From: Amaurobius ferox
Lineage: Eukaryota > Arthropoda > Arachnida > Araneae > Amaurobiidae
NCBI GenBank assembly: GCA_951213105.1
Contig: OX578138.1
Location: 90,459,414-90,523,413 of the forward strand
Reading direction: 5' to 3'
DNA: 64,000 nt
Below, one piece after another: positions 1 through 10,487 of this stretch; position 1 is the first letter of the stretch, and each line of letters opens with the position of its first letter. The position numbers were made by a program, and so were the translations under genes. A model generated the notes under the pieces. It made no database searches, had not been told where the DNA came from, and saw only the letters and a program-made list of their open reading frames with translations.

Positions 1-225
1 AAACAAATTTAAAACAAAATTAATAAAATTTAAAAATACAAATCACAAACAAATATTCAGCGGCAAAAAAGAAACACTAATGATTCAAAACATAAAAATT
101 CCCTATATTTCTGTATTTTTATTTACTTTCTTTCATTGTTGATTAATTTATTTCGTATGGAAATACATTTGGCGATCTTGGCCACAGAATGGACAATTTA
201 ATACAAATTTTGTTTGAATAATTAT
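1..225. other. AT-rich flank, no gene seen
   Basis: AT-rich sequence with no credible coding frame or RNA gene. It supplies the left target-site duplication of the SINE that follows. Confidence 0.6.
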
Positions 226-637
226 ACAACCAATCCATCTGGGCCAACGGCCGTACCGTGCTGAAAACACCGGTTCTCGTTAGATCACCGAAGTCAAGCA
301 GCATCGGGCGCGGTTAGTACTTGGTGGGTGACCACCTCGGAACACCGCGTGCTGTTGGCCATCTCGGGTGCGGTATCCCCGTGGTTTGCGCGCTAGATTT
401 GCACGCTGCCACAAATGCCGCCGTGTTCATGCGGAGTACGATCACGTTAAACATGTGGGTCCGTAAGTCCTTCCGAGAGGTTGGTGGTAGGGGAAGGAGG
501 GTACGGTCCCTGTGGATGCCTCCCCCACTGGGTTCCGGTCTAAATTGGTTGGCACTTCCCGGCCGTCCATACAGTTACCTTACACCTTTCTGGTAGGTCG
601 GACGGTCTGGGTCTCAACAACAACAACCAATCCATCT
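226..637 (+). mobile_element. Full-length 5S rRNA-headed SINE with 15-bp target duplication
   Basis: The insertion (about 241-622) is bounded by the same 15 bases, ACAACCAATCCATCT, at 226-240 and 623-637. It begins with a 5S rRNA-like head (243-360), continues with a GC-rich body of about 240 bp and ends in a short (CAA)n tail. A 5S-derived head plus short repeat tail and target duplication is the layout of SINE3-type elements, which are transcribed by RNA polymerase III and moved by a partner LINE. The body recurs, 5'-truncated and inverted, at 4503-4710 and 22528-22759, and much diverged at 45095-45275. The open frame inside it (321-596) is a chance frame in GC-rich DNA. Confidence 0.85.
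243..360 (+). promoter_or_regulatory. 5S rRNA-like head (internal pol III promoter)
   Basis: Starts GCCAACGGCCGTACC and ends GTGCTGTTGGCC, so the two ends pair as in 5S helix I. The internal stretch GTCAAGCAGC (box A region) and GGTTAGTACTTGGTGGGTGA (box C region) closely match arthropod 5S rRNA. About 118 nt, the normal 5S length. It runs straight into the SINE body with no T-rich terminator, so it is a SINE head and not a free-standing 5S gene. Confidence 0.85.
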
Positions 638-873
638 AATTATATGAAATATTTCCTTTAGGAGTCCGCACCTATATCGGAGAATAATCCATTATTTTTT
701 ATTGACATCATTGACTGTATCAAATCTGTGGAAGCATAATAACCCACGGCATTGTGTTTGATGCTCCAATTGTGATTATATGTTATTGAACATTATTTGT
801 GAAATCCATATCACACAAAATCATGCCCATGTCTTTCTGAGAGAACAGAGATAAAACTATATTCAGGGTTATT

Positions 874-1438
874 GAAAAAAGATGAGCCAGACTTTACGAG
901 GTCGTATTACATACCAAACCAAGCATTTTTCGTAATAGTTTACCGGGTCGGAAATGAAACTTAAAGGCGACAGTGGATGCTTCATGGTGAAACCGATGAG
1001 GTGAGGCGAAAACACAAGAATGACTTAGAAGTTATAAAATTACATTTATTAAACAATAATTACAGTAATGGCTCAAAAGAGCAACGGCCAACCTAAATGC
1101 GCGTCTCACAGCGTGAATGGAGGGATTGGTGAACTCTCTCGAATAGACCAGCCATCTCCCGCACTTCGGCAGCAGCGGCCAAAATTTTAGTAACGAGTTC
1201 CTCTATGAATTCAAGGTGAGTGTACAGACGATATCTCCACAAAAGGAAGTCAAGACACAACAGATCGGGAGATCGTGGAGGCTAAACTACGGGACTACTT
1301 CGCCCAATCTATAGCACTGTAATCTATCGCCCCCAATCTATCGCCACTATGTTTCATTTCCGATCCAGTAAACTATAACGAAAAATTCTCGGTTTGGTGT
1401 GTACTACCATCTCGTAAAGTTTGGCCCATCCTTTTATG
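874..1438 (-). mobile_element. Decayed Tc1/mariner-type transposon with ~95-bp inverted repeats
   Basis: 874-970 and 1342-1438 are inverted copies of each other: the left arm contains GTTTACCGGGTCGGAAATGA and the right arm, reversed, GTTTACTGGATCGGAAATGA. Between them lies the C-terminal part of a transposase on the minus strand. The interior is far too short for a full transposase, so this is an internally deleted, non-autonomous relic. Confidence 0.7.
1060..1275 (-). pseudogene. Tc1/mariner-type transposase, C-terminal fragment
   Basis: Read on the minus strand from 1275 the frame begins with RSPDL, then LDFLLW, and goes on to EELVTKILAAAAEVRE and GLFERVHQSL. S-P-D-L followed by LDF-LW is the third catalytic-aspartate block of DDE/D transposases of the mariner type (superfamily known to cut and paste DNA at TA sites), and RCxxxI then FEPLL resembles the usual C-terminus. 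An in-frame TAG splits the last part. The N-terminal and central catalytic domains are missing, so it is inactive. It lies between the inverted repeats of the 874-1438 element. Confidence 0.7.
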
Positions 1439-1895
1439 GAATATGGTTGTGACAAAGTTTTGACAAGAGGCTACTACTCCGAGTTCAGCTACTTCGAGAC
1501 TCTATCGAGATTATAAGCGGGTTGCGTAGAATAAATAAAAAAAATCTGCTACAATATAAAAAGAAAAAATATTCATTTATAAAAATTAGTGAATGCTGTA
1601 TGACTATACGGATTATTGTAAAATGGAGACTATTTCATGATTTCAACATTGCATGTTTACAACATTGCATTTTAAATTTAATTACCTGATATAAAATATG
1701 GTACATAGAAAAGTGTTACAATAAACTATTAATTTAGTTTTCTACTTCAAAGCATAACTTTTAACATTCTGAATAAACAACCAAATTTCGACGAGCAGAG
1801 GATACATTGATTTGAATATGAGAGGAGGATACTCAGCAGAGGATACTGTGATTACCCTCATAAAACAATAACTTCTAGCCATATTTAACGATATA
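1439..1895. other. No gene seen
   Basis: AT-rich DNA between two transposon relics. No RNA gene or supported coding region. Confidence 0.5.
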
Positions 1896-2530
1896 CAGGG
1901 TCTTTCAAAAGTCCGTATAAATTTTAAAAATTCATTAAACATCGAAAAATCATCGCATTGAGGTACGGTTTGTACCATAAGTATTGCTAGGACGGAGGGG
2001 TTTTTTTTGACGTGAAAATTTTTTGTAGTTTAAAAATTCACCTATAGGTGGCGCTGAACGCATTGGAAAGACAAGGAAAATAACTTACTGTACTCGTCAA
2101 ATCGTGTGACAAGCTTAAGTAACTCTGAGCAGGTGATAGGACCTTTTCCTTTCTTCAGATTTTTCCTAAATCGAAATTTTCGCAAAGCATCATATGTTGA
2201 TTCTCCGCTCACGTAATATAGCTTCACTAACAAGACTTTCTCGGCCATAGTTAACATTCTCGCAAAAACTTCTTCTTTGCACAGTTTACTAATGAATCAA
2301 ATGAAGGATTTACAGAGCACTACAGCTCTTTTATAACAGCCTCAATTGCATACTTCTGGAAGATGTATTCGAGTAAGCGCCACCTACAGTTGATTTTTTG
2401 AACTACAACATTTTTTCACGTAAAAAAAACCCGTCCTGGCAATATTTATGGTACAAACCGTACCTCAATGCGATAATTTTTCGATTTTTAATGAATTTTT
2501 AAAATTTATATGGACTTTTGAAAGACCCTG
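1896..2530 (-). mobile_element. Internally deleted mariner-like element with TA duplication
   Basis: Begins CAGGGTCTTTCAAAAGTCC and ends with its reverse complement apart from single changes; both ends are flanked by TA (1894-1895 and 2531-2532), the mariner target. The inverted repeats run about 155-165 bp (1896-2060 and 2378-2530) and stay colinear with only scattered differences. The 315-bp interior keeps only the beginning of a transposase gene on the minus strand. It would depend on a full-length relative for movement. Confidence 0.85.
2042..2257 (-). pseudogene. Transposase N-terminal helix-turn-helix remnant
   Basis: The 71-residue minus-strand frame starts with MAEKVLLVKLYYVSGES about four residues in, followed by a basic stretch and a second helix region containing LLKLVTRFDE. 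This resembles the N-terminal DNA-binding domain (DUF4817 type) found on some mariner-like transposases. No catalytic domain follows; the frame runs directly into the terminal inverted repeat, so this is the left-over of an internal deletion. Confidence 0.55.
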
Positions 2531-2815
2531 TACTTAATTACTGCAGTTAACTTCACTGTTACTATGCAGAAAATTGACGACCGCAATATGCCAGGATATG
2601 GCTCAGATGGGGAAATCCGTAAACTGCTGTACTAGGGTGTATTATTTGGAGTCAGTTTCAAATTTACATGCACCAGATGGCATTTACATTTATCTCGTTT
2701 TAAAGAGAAATGACTATTTACTTTCTTCAAAGTGCCAGGCACACAAAATCAATAGGAGTTTTTCTGCTTCGTTTCTGTAAATTTATTTGAAGGTAAAATA
2801 CGAGCGCGAATCATG

Positions 2816-2990
2816 TTTTTAATTAAGAAAACATTCCGAAGCTGTTGGAAAAGACGAGAAACAAAATGAGATCTGAAGTAACGCAATTAGTTCAGCAGGG
2901 AAGTTCTTTTTTAAAATTATTCTGTTCGCTTTCGGACTGGTAATTTGTTTTTATCTTTTGAAATCTGCTTTATATTGACTTCGTAAAAGA
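2816..2990 (+). repeat. Dispersed repeat, copy 1 of a pair
   Basis: Contains TTTTAATTAAGAAAACATTC and then AAATGAGATCTGAA, matching 12752-12910 in the same order and orientation with about one difference per ten bases. Class not recognised; no target duplication or terminal repeat seen. Confidence 0.6.
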
Positions 2991-4490
2991 GAATTAAGCT
3001 ACGGTATATATGCAGAAATTGCAGTTTTACTAAGGGAAAAATATATTGAAATTTGAAACAAAATGTATTAATACGTTGCAATGTTCGTATTTTTACTACA
3101 TTTATTCTTAAATCATTTTTAATTAAAACGTTATTGCACACTGTTTTCTATGTTCAACATCCCCATTTTCAATGCGTATGTAAACAACTAGTAAACTGAT
3201 TATTTTATTCCTATTCATTTTGAATAATATATTTCTCACCTTTCTCTATTTAAATTGAATTCACAATGTAATTGCACTTATTTAACTTTTATTCAGCCAA
3301 TTTTGCTAATACATTCAATTAATTATGTTTTTGAAAAACATTCATTAATTTCTACTTGAATTATAAAAATCTATATAGATATTTTACTAATATAATCATT
3401 ATAATGTTTTATAAAGTCCTTTATAATAAAATTTCAAGAAGGTATTATATTTTGTTATTTAATTTAAATGGTAATTAAATTAAATAAATATATAACGTTT
3501 TAATATAAATTATATAAATATTTTTGTAATTTATCTTACTAAAATTTATTAGACTTTTAAGGAAAGGAATATATATTTTCTTTGTATAAACTTATTATTC
3601 CTTTTGCCTGTTTATATTAAAAAATGTATTTAAAATGTAGATAAAATAATTAATTTTAAAAATTATACAAATTGAATTTTTTTTATCTGAAGTTGTATAC
3701 ATGACCAACTTAAGTTTGTAAATAAGATAAAAAACGTCAATATCTTTAGTAGTTAAATTATTCATAATTTTAATAATGTAAAATGCTTTTACTTCCTCCG
3801 CCCAAACATTTTTTTATCATAGTATAAAAATAATGCAGATGGAAACTATAAAATAATGTATTTAGGGAGAAAGTAAAATTCCTGTAGATGAAAAACTTGA
3901 AAATATAAGAATGTTTTGAGAATTATATCTAAATGTGTTTAGTGTTAGTAAAGTCTCATCTGTTCTTGTGGTGCATATAAAGAAATAAACTTAAAATTAC
4001 ATTTAATGAACATATTTAATTAATCTTAGAACATGGTCGTACATTGTAAAGTCCTGAAACACTTGCGTTGTGCCGCATTAAAACGAGATCCATGCGAATC
4101 CTGGAATAAAATATTTATTAACATAATGCTACTCACAATCAACTGGATCATTTTTGATTTTAAAATAACATTATTTATTAAAAACATTTGGTTAATTATT
4201 AAATTGATTACAACAATTATCATATTATTTGTGGAGGAGATTGAACACGTGAGACCAGGTAAGTTAATATTATCAAAATGGGTTATGGCCTGCTACAATA
4301 TTTGATATGCACATACCTCCAATTTCGGCTTTAGACGTTGATACACATCTCGTACATGAATTCTGTTTCATACTTTCTGAATCTCTGTCGTTGAAGTTAT
4401 TACTCAATACTTCTGGTACTGAAGTTGTATCACAAGTGTTGCTTACATCTCTGCAATTCATCTCCCGTAGCAGTTACTTTGGCGTTCCAG
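2991..4490. other. AT-rich stretch, no supported gene
   Basis: Very AT-rich at 3180-3780. Short open frames at 4026-4460 exist on both strands but show no recognisable domain. The sequence after 4257 includes CAGGTAAGT, which fits a 5' splice site, but I see no matching exon structure. Confidence 0.5.
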
Positions 4491-4722
4491 TGATTCTCAA
4501 GTTGTTGTTGTTGAAACCCAGACCGTCCGACCTACCAGAAAGGTGTAAGGTAACTGTTTGGACGGTCGGGAAGTGCCACCCAATTTAGACCGGAACCCAG
4601 TGGGGGAGGCATCCACAGGGACCGTACCCTCCTTCCCCTACCACCAACCTCTCGGAAGGACTTTCGGACCCACATGTTTAACGTGATCGTACTCCGCATG
4701 AACACGGTAATGATTCTCAAGT
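4491..4722 (-). mobile_element. 5'-truncated copy of the 5S-headed SINE with target duplication
   Basis: Reverse-oriented body of the SINE at 226-637, starting with (GTT)n (the reversed CAA tail) and ending where the 5S head is missing. TGATTCTCAAGT is present at 4491-4502 and 4711-4722, giving a 12-bp target duplication around the 4503-4710 insertion. 5' truncation with a target duplication is the signature of target-primed reverse transcription by a LINE enzyme. Confidence 0.85.
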
Positions 4723-4880
4723 GTTGAAGTTCAAGTGGAACTACATCTCTGGCGTTCAAGTATCTCGACTCAAGTGTAACTGCATCTCTGGCATCCAAGT
4801 TACTCAATTCAAGTGTAACCGCATCTCTGGCGTTCAAGTTACTCGATTTAAGTGTAACTGGATTGAAGTGTCTCGAACCT
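4723..4880. repeat. 39-bp minisatellite, about four units
   Basis: Units of 39 bp, each containing CATCTCTGG, GTTCAAGT and TCAAGTGTAAC. 39 bp is 13 codons, so a minus-strand frame stays open through the array with a repeated NLNARDAVTLELS-like 13-mer. That could be a repetitive protein exon or simple chance; nothing else supports a gene. Confidence 0.65.
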
Positions 4881-5489
4881 TTTACATGTTGCCACCTAGT
4901 TTTGCCTGAGGTCTGATACACCTCTTTGGCCAGCATTGGTCGACCTGACAACCAGAGCTGCGACAACCAGCTTCCATATTGGTTAACCTTTTAACCAATC
5001 CCATGGTTTTTCCATCAACCTCGAGTTACAGCTCGGGTTCGACCCAACCTGTCTTGAAGCCCCTAATTTATGGCTTTTGCTGATCTCTTGGGTCAGAGCT
5101 GCAATACATTGGCGTCATACCGTCTTATGCCATTGTGTGGCCTGCTAGACATCATGAATATTGAAATAACATTGTCTCCGTTAAATCTGGTATCACAGTT
5201 CTCATTTGACACAACACAAATGCGTGTAGTGTACATGTAATTTTGAATGCGTTCAGTCCGTGTAGTTTTGAATGTGTTCTAAATAAAATTCTAAATTATG
5301 AGTAGAAGTAGTAAGAGTTTTGTTCTTGGTTGTAGAACAAGGGGCAGAATATATGGAGAAAATAATTATTTGAAAGATAAAATAAATTTAGATACGCAGA
5401 AATAATTTTATGTTTGAGTTATAATTTGCATTGCTTTTATGAAAATTATTTCTACAAAACTGATAGTTAAAAAATTATTTAGTTAAATG
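4881..5489. other. No supported gene
   Basis: Moderately GC-rich to about 5160, then AT-rich. No coding region, RNA gene or repeat edge that I can support. Confidence 0.45.
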
Positions 5490-6183
5490 CAGAGGTCGTT
5501 CGCACTTCATGGAAATGATTTTGTATGTATGTTTCTCTTTAACATTGAGATAAAGATTTGACATTTTCAATATGATCGTCTGCTACTGTTTTGTTTTGAT
5601 TGTAATGTAGAATAAAATATATATTTTGAAAAAGGCTCCTGAAATTGATAGATGGCTCGAAGATTACGTAAATGCTCCTTCCGAGAAAAACTTTTCCTAT
5701 CAACAAATTGTAAAGCGGTGTAAAAATCGAGGTTATTGCGTTTCAAAGAAAGGTATTATTAATATATTAAATTTGGAAGGGAAAAAGCATCTAGCTGAAA
5801 GTAAAATGTATAATATATAATAGTATATAATAGTATGTCTGACAATATATAATGGTATGTCTGAAAATATATAATAGTATGTCTGAAAGTAAAAATGAAA
5901 AATGGCAGCAAAACCGCATCCTAAGACTTTTCGAACGCGGGTAAATATAAATCAAAGTCTGTGATCCTAAAAGAAAATCCATCGACTCAACGATCGATTC
6001 ATTGAAACTGGGAATGTATTCTGGCACTATAAGTGAAATCATTCATAAAGATTTGAAGTTAAAAAATATGTTTAAATTTAAAGGTCTTCTGCTTTTGCCA
6101 AAGCACATTGCGGAAAGAAAAACAAATTGTAGAAAATTATATGAAAAACATCTAGCTGCTGATAAATGGAAATTTGTGGTAAC

Positions 6184-6433
6184 ACTCAATGAGGCGCCGA
6201 TGTGGTGGCCGAGCGGTCAAAGAGGCAGGCGTTTCCTCGTGATGGCTCGGCTGCCAGATTGCGGGTTCGAGTCCCGTCTGCGGGCATGGATGTTGTAATG
6301 TCTTATTTGGGGCAGAAGTCAGACTTGTACCTTTGGGTGCCCCGGGTCATTAGACTAAACAGAAGCAGGGCACTCATTCTTCCTTAAATGTAATGTTAGG
6401 GACATGACAACAACAACAACAACTCAATGAGGC
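6184..6433 (+). mobile_element. tRNA-headed SINE with 12-bp target duplication
   Basis: ACTCAATGAGGC occurs at 6184-6195 and 6422-6433, flanking an insertion at 6196-6421. The insertion starts with a tRNA-like head, has a body of about 120 bp and ends in (CAA)n, the same tail as the 5S-headed SINE, suggesting both use the same LINE machinery. It interrupts the mariner transposase, so it is younger than that element. Confidence 0.85.
6196..6286 (+). promoter_or_regulatory. tRNA-like SINE head (boxes A and B)
   Basis: GTGGCCGAGCGGTCAAAG fits the A box of a long-variable-arm tRNA (Leu/Ser type) and GGGTTCGAGTCCCG is a clean B box. The GC-rich segment between them fits an anticodon arm plus long variable arm. 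Continuous with a SINE body and CAA tail, so not a functional tRNA gene. Confidence 0.75.
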
Positions 6434-7093
6434 ATGGGTGTATTTAACTGACTGAAATAAAAAAGAGCAAGTTTCTACTGCTCAACTGACCGTACGAAAT
6501 GGCTTTGCCAATGTACAAAAAAGTTCCCAAAGGGATTCATGATAATTGCAGGATTTTGTTACAATGGTAAATTAAACTCAAAAACGTCTCAAGTGAAGCT
6601 AAATTTAATTCACTCCACTATCAGAAGAATATTTTAGAACCAATTTTTGAAGAAGAAATTCTAGCTTCATACGGAAAGAGCATCAATAAAATTGAGCTTT
6701 ATATGGACAAAGCCTCTAGTCACACGTCTAAGTCAATTGCCGAATATTTAGCAAAGAAAGATTCAGAAACAGGAATAAAATGTATCCCATTTAATGAGAT
6801 ACCCGTAAAATCACCTGACGCTTCTCTTATGGACTTTTGCGCTTTCTGTTTATTAAAACGAGGAAAACAGCATCCGAGAACACTGAACGGTCTTTAGAAA
6901 ACGACCCAAGAAGAGTGGGATAAATTTGACATGACGGTGCTAAGAAAAATTTTACCTTCATGGAAAATTCGAGCTAGAGCTATAGTTAAGAATCAAGGCT
7001 ATCAGATAGAAGCAAATCGCAGCAGGAAATACGCCATGTATGCATAAAACTGAATTATCAATATCGTTTCCATAAAGTGTAAGCGATCTTCTG

Positions 7094-7519
7094 TAAGAAC
7101 CATAGAAGTAAATACGATTCGGGGAGGTATAATTTCAACTTATCCCAGTGCCACCTGAATAAATGTCTCAAACGATATTGGCGTTTCCCCAACCTGATAG
7201 TTTAACTCCATTACTGCCAGAGTTTAAATCATGCCAGGTAAAACGCTTATGCAATGATGATGTGGTTCTTGGAAGATCACGATTGATAAGGGACGAAACG
7301 CGTACGATCACGTGCATCAATGAACAATCACGTTATTATTTTATGAGAATTCCCTCTAGTTTTGAATAACATCTGGCAACACTACTGAGCTCTCAGGACT
7401 GTCTTTAGTTCCCTAACGTTGCATAATAGGTGCAGAACATCTTTAACAACTGAACCGTTTACTCGACAATATTAAACATTTGTATGCATATCTAAATAAG
7501 TAAAAACAAAAATTACTAG
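7094..7519. other. No gene seen
   Basis: No coding region or repeat that I can support between the mariner end and the family R copy. Confidence 0.5.
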
Positions 7520-7841
7520 CATTTTTAACACTTTCCAACATAATTGAAAAGCGGTTATGACTTTGTTCATTCTGTTTGTCAGTCAGTTCGTACGATAACT
7601 GCCGTAAAAATGTTTTTATCAAAATAAAACTTTAGTATGTTATCGAGACGGTGTATGGGAATATAGGAATGTAAATGAATAATGTGATCCAATTAAGTTT
7701 GGACTGAACCAGGGTTATAAAAGTGAAATACATTGAGCCCAATGGGACCTATGTTTTCAAACACTTTTTAAGCGAATTTAAAATTCCCAAATTGCTTAAA
7801 AAGATTTAAGAAATATTCAAATTCTCCCATAAAATATAAAA
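7520..7841 (+). repeat. Family R repeat, left half
   Basis: Begins near TTTAACACTTTCCAACATAA and matches the first ~320 bp of the copy at 50223. It carries the hairpin-like start, the TCTG-rich run, AACTGCCGTAAAAATG, and CCCATAAAATATAAAA at its right edge. The matching right half resumes at 9813 after an insertion. Confidence 0.7.
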
Positions 7842-8712
7842 CTCTAAATTAGTATCCGATCCACCCGAAAGTATACGGGACAGAATCAAAGTCACCACGA
7901 TAGAGATACCAGGACACTTGGTCGCGACCCGGTCAAGTAGTTGCAACGGGCCCTGCCATCCACGTTTACCACCGGCACTCAAAGATCCTCAATGGTCACC
8001 GTTTCGATACCGATCGACAAACAGAGGGCGAGGGCTGCAAAATACCAAAAGAAAAGAGTGTCCACACACAGCACCATCTGTTGAAGATCAACCTCTGTCT
8101 GGTCCCTCAACGCTTTATTCAAAATCAAATACATGCATAATTATATGAGCATGCACCTCATACGTAGGGCAACAACAGACTGAACTGGGGGGTTCTTTTC
8201 TTAGATTCATTCGGCATCAAAAGTAACTGAGTTGCAGAGAAATTCATCTTCAATTATTTACTAAGTGGGAACCGTGTAAGTTACATTTCACAACAAAATC
8301 TCCACAGAGGTTAAAAACTTCACGCCAGATCAGCTTTCAAAACTTAACATACTAATTTGCATTTAAAAATGCAAGTATGAAATTTTCTGCAATAACAACA
8401 AAAGGCGATGAAAATAACTATAACTTGTCACAAAAGATACATCCAATCACATACAACTTAGTTGTGAAAATAATAAAATAACATAAAGTATTCTTAAAAA
8501 CAGTATTAAGAATTAAAAGTATTCTCAATAATCCACTACAATGTCACATAAAAACCACCAATTTACACCAATACATAAAGAGAGTAAAACTTATAACTTC
8601 ATTCACTCATTTAATATACATTTTTCCATAATAAGCAAGTGTGAAAATATGGTAACAGGAGTTGCTACCAATGAGATCCGAAGTCACAGTTAAACTTTGC
8701 TGTGGAAATGAG

Positions 8713-9115
8713 TGTCATTCAATGTGCCCCCCCCCCCGGTGCGGCGCCACCGTTGATGTGGTGTACGGACCTTAGCTCTGGTCCTCCGTATCTGTGGGTA
8801 TATAAATCAGGTTATCTGGATGTTGATGAACTGTCCGACGAACCGGTGATGCACTCAGGCCCCTGACTCATCCGGGTGGCCGTGACCACTGATCTGCGCC
8901 TATTCATGGCCTGAGCCAAGGTCCGGTCGGTAGCTGGGGTCGGGCTTGGCGGTTGTTCTTCGGGACCCTACCAGGTGAATGATCCCGTCGAGACACGTGG
9001 CCCTCGGTTGCGGCTTTGCTGGAAGAGATTTAGTTAGATGTGCTTCCTTCCCTTATAGTCGGCATAAACCCTATGGTTGCCGCGAGAGGTTGATATTTCC
9101 TTGTCATTCAATGTG
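8713..9115. mobile_element. GC-rich 375-bp insertion with 14-bp target duplication and C tract
   Basis: TGTCATTCAATGTG flanks the block at 8713-8726 and 9102-9115. The insertion (8727-9101) is much richer in GC than its surroundings and opens with a run of 11 C. No tRNA or 5S head and no coding frame are visible. It is a retroposed sequence of unknown family; possibly the 3' end of another LINE. Confidence 0.65.
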
Positions 9116-9765
9116 GCTTTAAAGCCCATAGTTCATTTCCTTCTCCAGGATATTTGTGACTATTTCGATAATTCAAATTCTACTCAGGTTTTCACTCCGT
9201 AAATTGAATGTATTTCCATATTTATAGTTTTTTGGAAACCTCAGTTTCCTAATATCATTCCATAGGTCACAGTCGTAAATTGAGTGTTCGACTGTACCTT
9301 CTGCTTTTTGACAGAAGCAGAGTCTCTCTTTTTCACAAAATCAATGTTAATAGTCCTTAAAATTTCCGTGTCCCATCAGCACTTGATTTTGTAAAAATTT
9401 CCTAAAATCATCTTAGTAGAAACTTGGCTAATATGTTTATATAATATTCTTCCTTCCGAAGATATTTCCCATTTCTTTTTGCCACTTCTTGACAGAATCT
9501 CATCAACGTTGTCAAATATTAGTGGCCTAATTATTTTTCTTTTAATGTCCTCTTCATTTTGAATATCTTCACTTCCGTTTATAAATGTAATTTTAATTTG
9601 ACAATCCTACAAAATCTCTCTATAAGGTGCTAAGCCATTTTTCCTTTAATTTGCAATTTGCTGTACTTAAAAGTATAATAGATATTTTCATTATTAGTTT
9701 CTTCTTTTGCCAACTGGTTAGCTTGTTCGTTCCCAGCAGTTTCAATATGTGCCTTTACCCAGTGC
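9110..9765 (-). pseudogene. LINE ORF2 C-terminal fragment (RNase H and Cys/His segment)
   Basis: The minus strand at about 9755-9640 reads WVKAHIETAGNEQANQLAKE, a clear match to the WVxxHxxxxGNExADxLA block of RNase H domains carried by I, R1 and Jockey-type LINEs. Further along (about 9480-9200), in shifting frames, come KKWEISSEGRILYKHI and a CFCQKAEGTVEHSIYDC block, the C-x2-C/H-x-C type motif usually found after RNase H. Frameshifts and stops break the frame. A second, shorter copy of part of this sequence is at 11983-12160. The reverse transcriptase part is absent, consistent with a 5'-truncated insertion. Confidence 0.7.
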
Positions 9766-9812
9766 AGGGTTCCATAAAATATATAAAAAAATACCATAAA
9801 AAGATATAAAAA

Positions 9813-10487
9813 TCCCATAAAATATAAAAAAAAATGTCAGCAAAATATTTTCGGTATTTTTTTAAAATAAAGATTAAAATAGTAATTATACCTAGATTAT
9901 ATGAAGAGATCATGTGACCCACTTCAACATAAAATATGGCATGAATATTTTTCCCTGTGTAAAAATCGTGATTTTTAAAGTACTTTTAACTTTATATTTA
10001 GTGTTGCATCAGTCCTAAAACTGCTTTATTTTTTAGTATTTTCTGTGCATCTATATTCTGCGCCAACGCAATTACAATATTTTTGAGGTTAAATGATCAT
10101 CAAACTTTGATTATTTCTACAACGAAGCCTAACTTTAATGGATACAGAATGTAAACAAGTGATGTTAAGATGAGTTGTATAAGAATTGCTGAATTTTTTT
10201 TCACGCAAAATTATTTAGCTCTGGAGTCAGGAATAAAAGTGATATAAATGAAATATTCATTGATTTTACATAGAGAGCCAGGCGATATATATTTCGATGA
10301 CGTCATTAGAATAATTTTTTTTTGGGGGGATGCAGTTTTAAATATAATAAATTATTGTAGTACTGTGATAATTTAGAATATATCAGCGCTGAATGTATCG
10401 CAATTTTAGAGATGTTTAAATGAAATTGCATTTCCGTTGGAAAGTGTTTCATAATCAATGCTTCTGCATGATTGATCTTTTTTATTT
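9813..10487 (+). repeat. Family R repeat, right half
   Basis: Continues the unit that stopped at 7841: GCAAAATATTTTCGG, the CATGTGACCCACTT segment, AGAGAGCCAGGCG, and an end at GTTTCATAATCAATGCTTCTG followed by TGATTGATC. The same order is seen at 50560-51474 and 53530-53958. Confidence 0.7.

Larger units (their letters stand above)
5626..7047 (+). pseudogene. Mariner-like transposase, broken
   Basis: The N-terminal part (5626-5817) reads like a helix-turn-helix region (YQQIVKRCKNRGY). A middle part (6002-6190) is followed after the SINE by frameshifted pieces, then YMDKASSHTSKS at about 6700, which fits the second catalytic-Asp block, and VKSPDASLMDFCAFCLLKRG at about 6805, which fits the third (S-P-D-x-x-x-M-D-F). 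The C-terminus ends in a TAA at 7045-7047. A small duplicated AT tract (TATGTCTGA repeated at 5834-5886) and several stops break the frame. The enzyme would excise and reinsert the element at TA dinucleotides. This copy is dead; the SINE landed in its catalytic region. Confidence 0.75.
5490..7093 (+). mobile_element. Mariner-like transposon interrupted by a SINE
   Basis: Ends form an inverted repeat: left CAGAGGTCGTTCGCACTTCATG at 5490, and the right end at 7093, reversed, has the same layout (CAGAAGATCGCTTACACTTT). TA follows the right end; the left flank reads TG. Without the SINE at 6196-6421 and its extra target copy the length is about 1.37 kb, typical of mariner. Encodes a decayed transposase. 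Confidence 0.7.
7842..9812 (-). mobile_element. LINE-derived insertion splitting a family R repeat
   Basis: TCCCATAAAATATAAAA is present at both edges (7825-7841 and 9813-9829), and family R reads continuously from one edge to the other, so this ~1.97-kb block inserted with a ~17-bp target duplication. It includes a LINE RNase H and C-terminal fragment on the minus strand (9110-9765) and a nested GC-rich insertion (8727-9101). The part at 7860-8710 may be 3' untranslated sequence or further insertions; I cannot tell. Confidence 0.55.

Noticed and set aside
243..360. A functional 5S rRNA gene
   Set aside because: No terminator after the 3' end, continues into a SINE body with target duplication, and carries several changes from the expected 5S sequence.
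4532..4966. 144-residue minus-strand protein
   Set aside because: Half of it is translated SINE and half a minisatellite.
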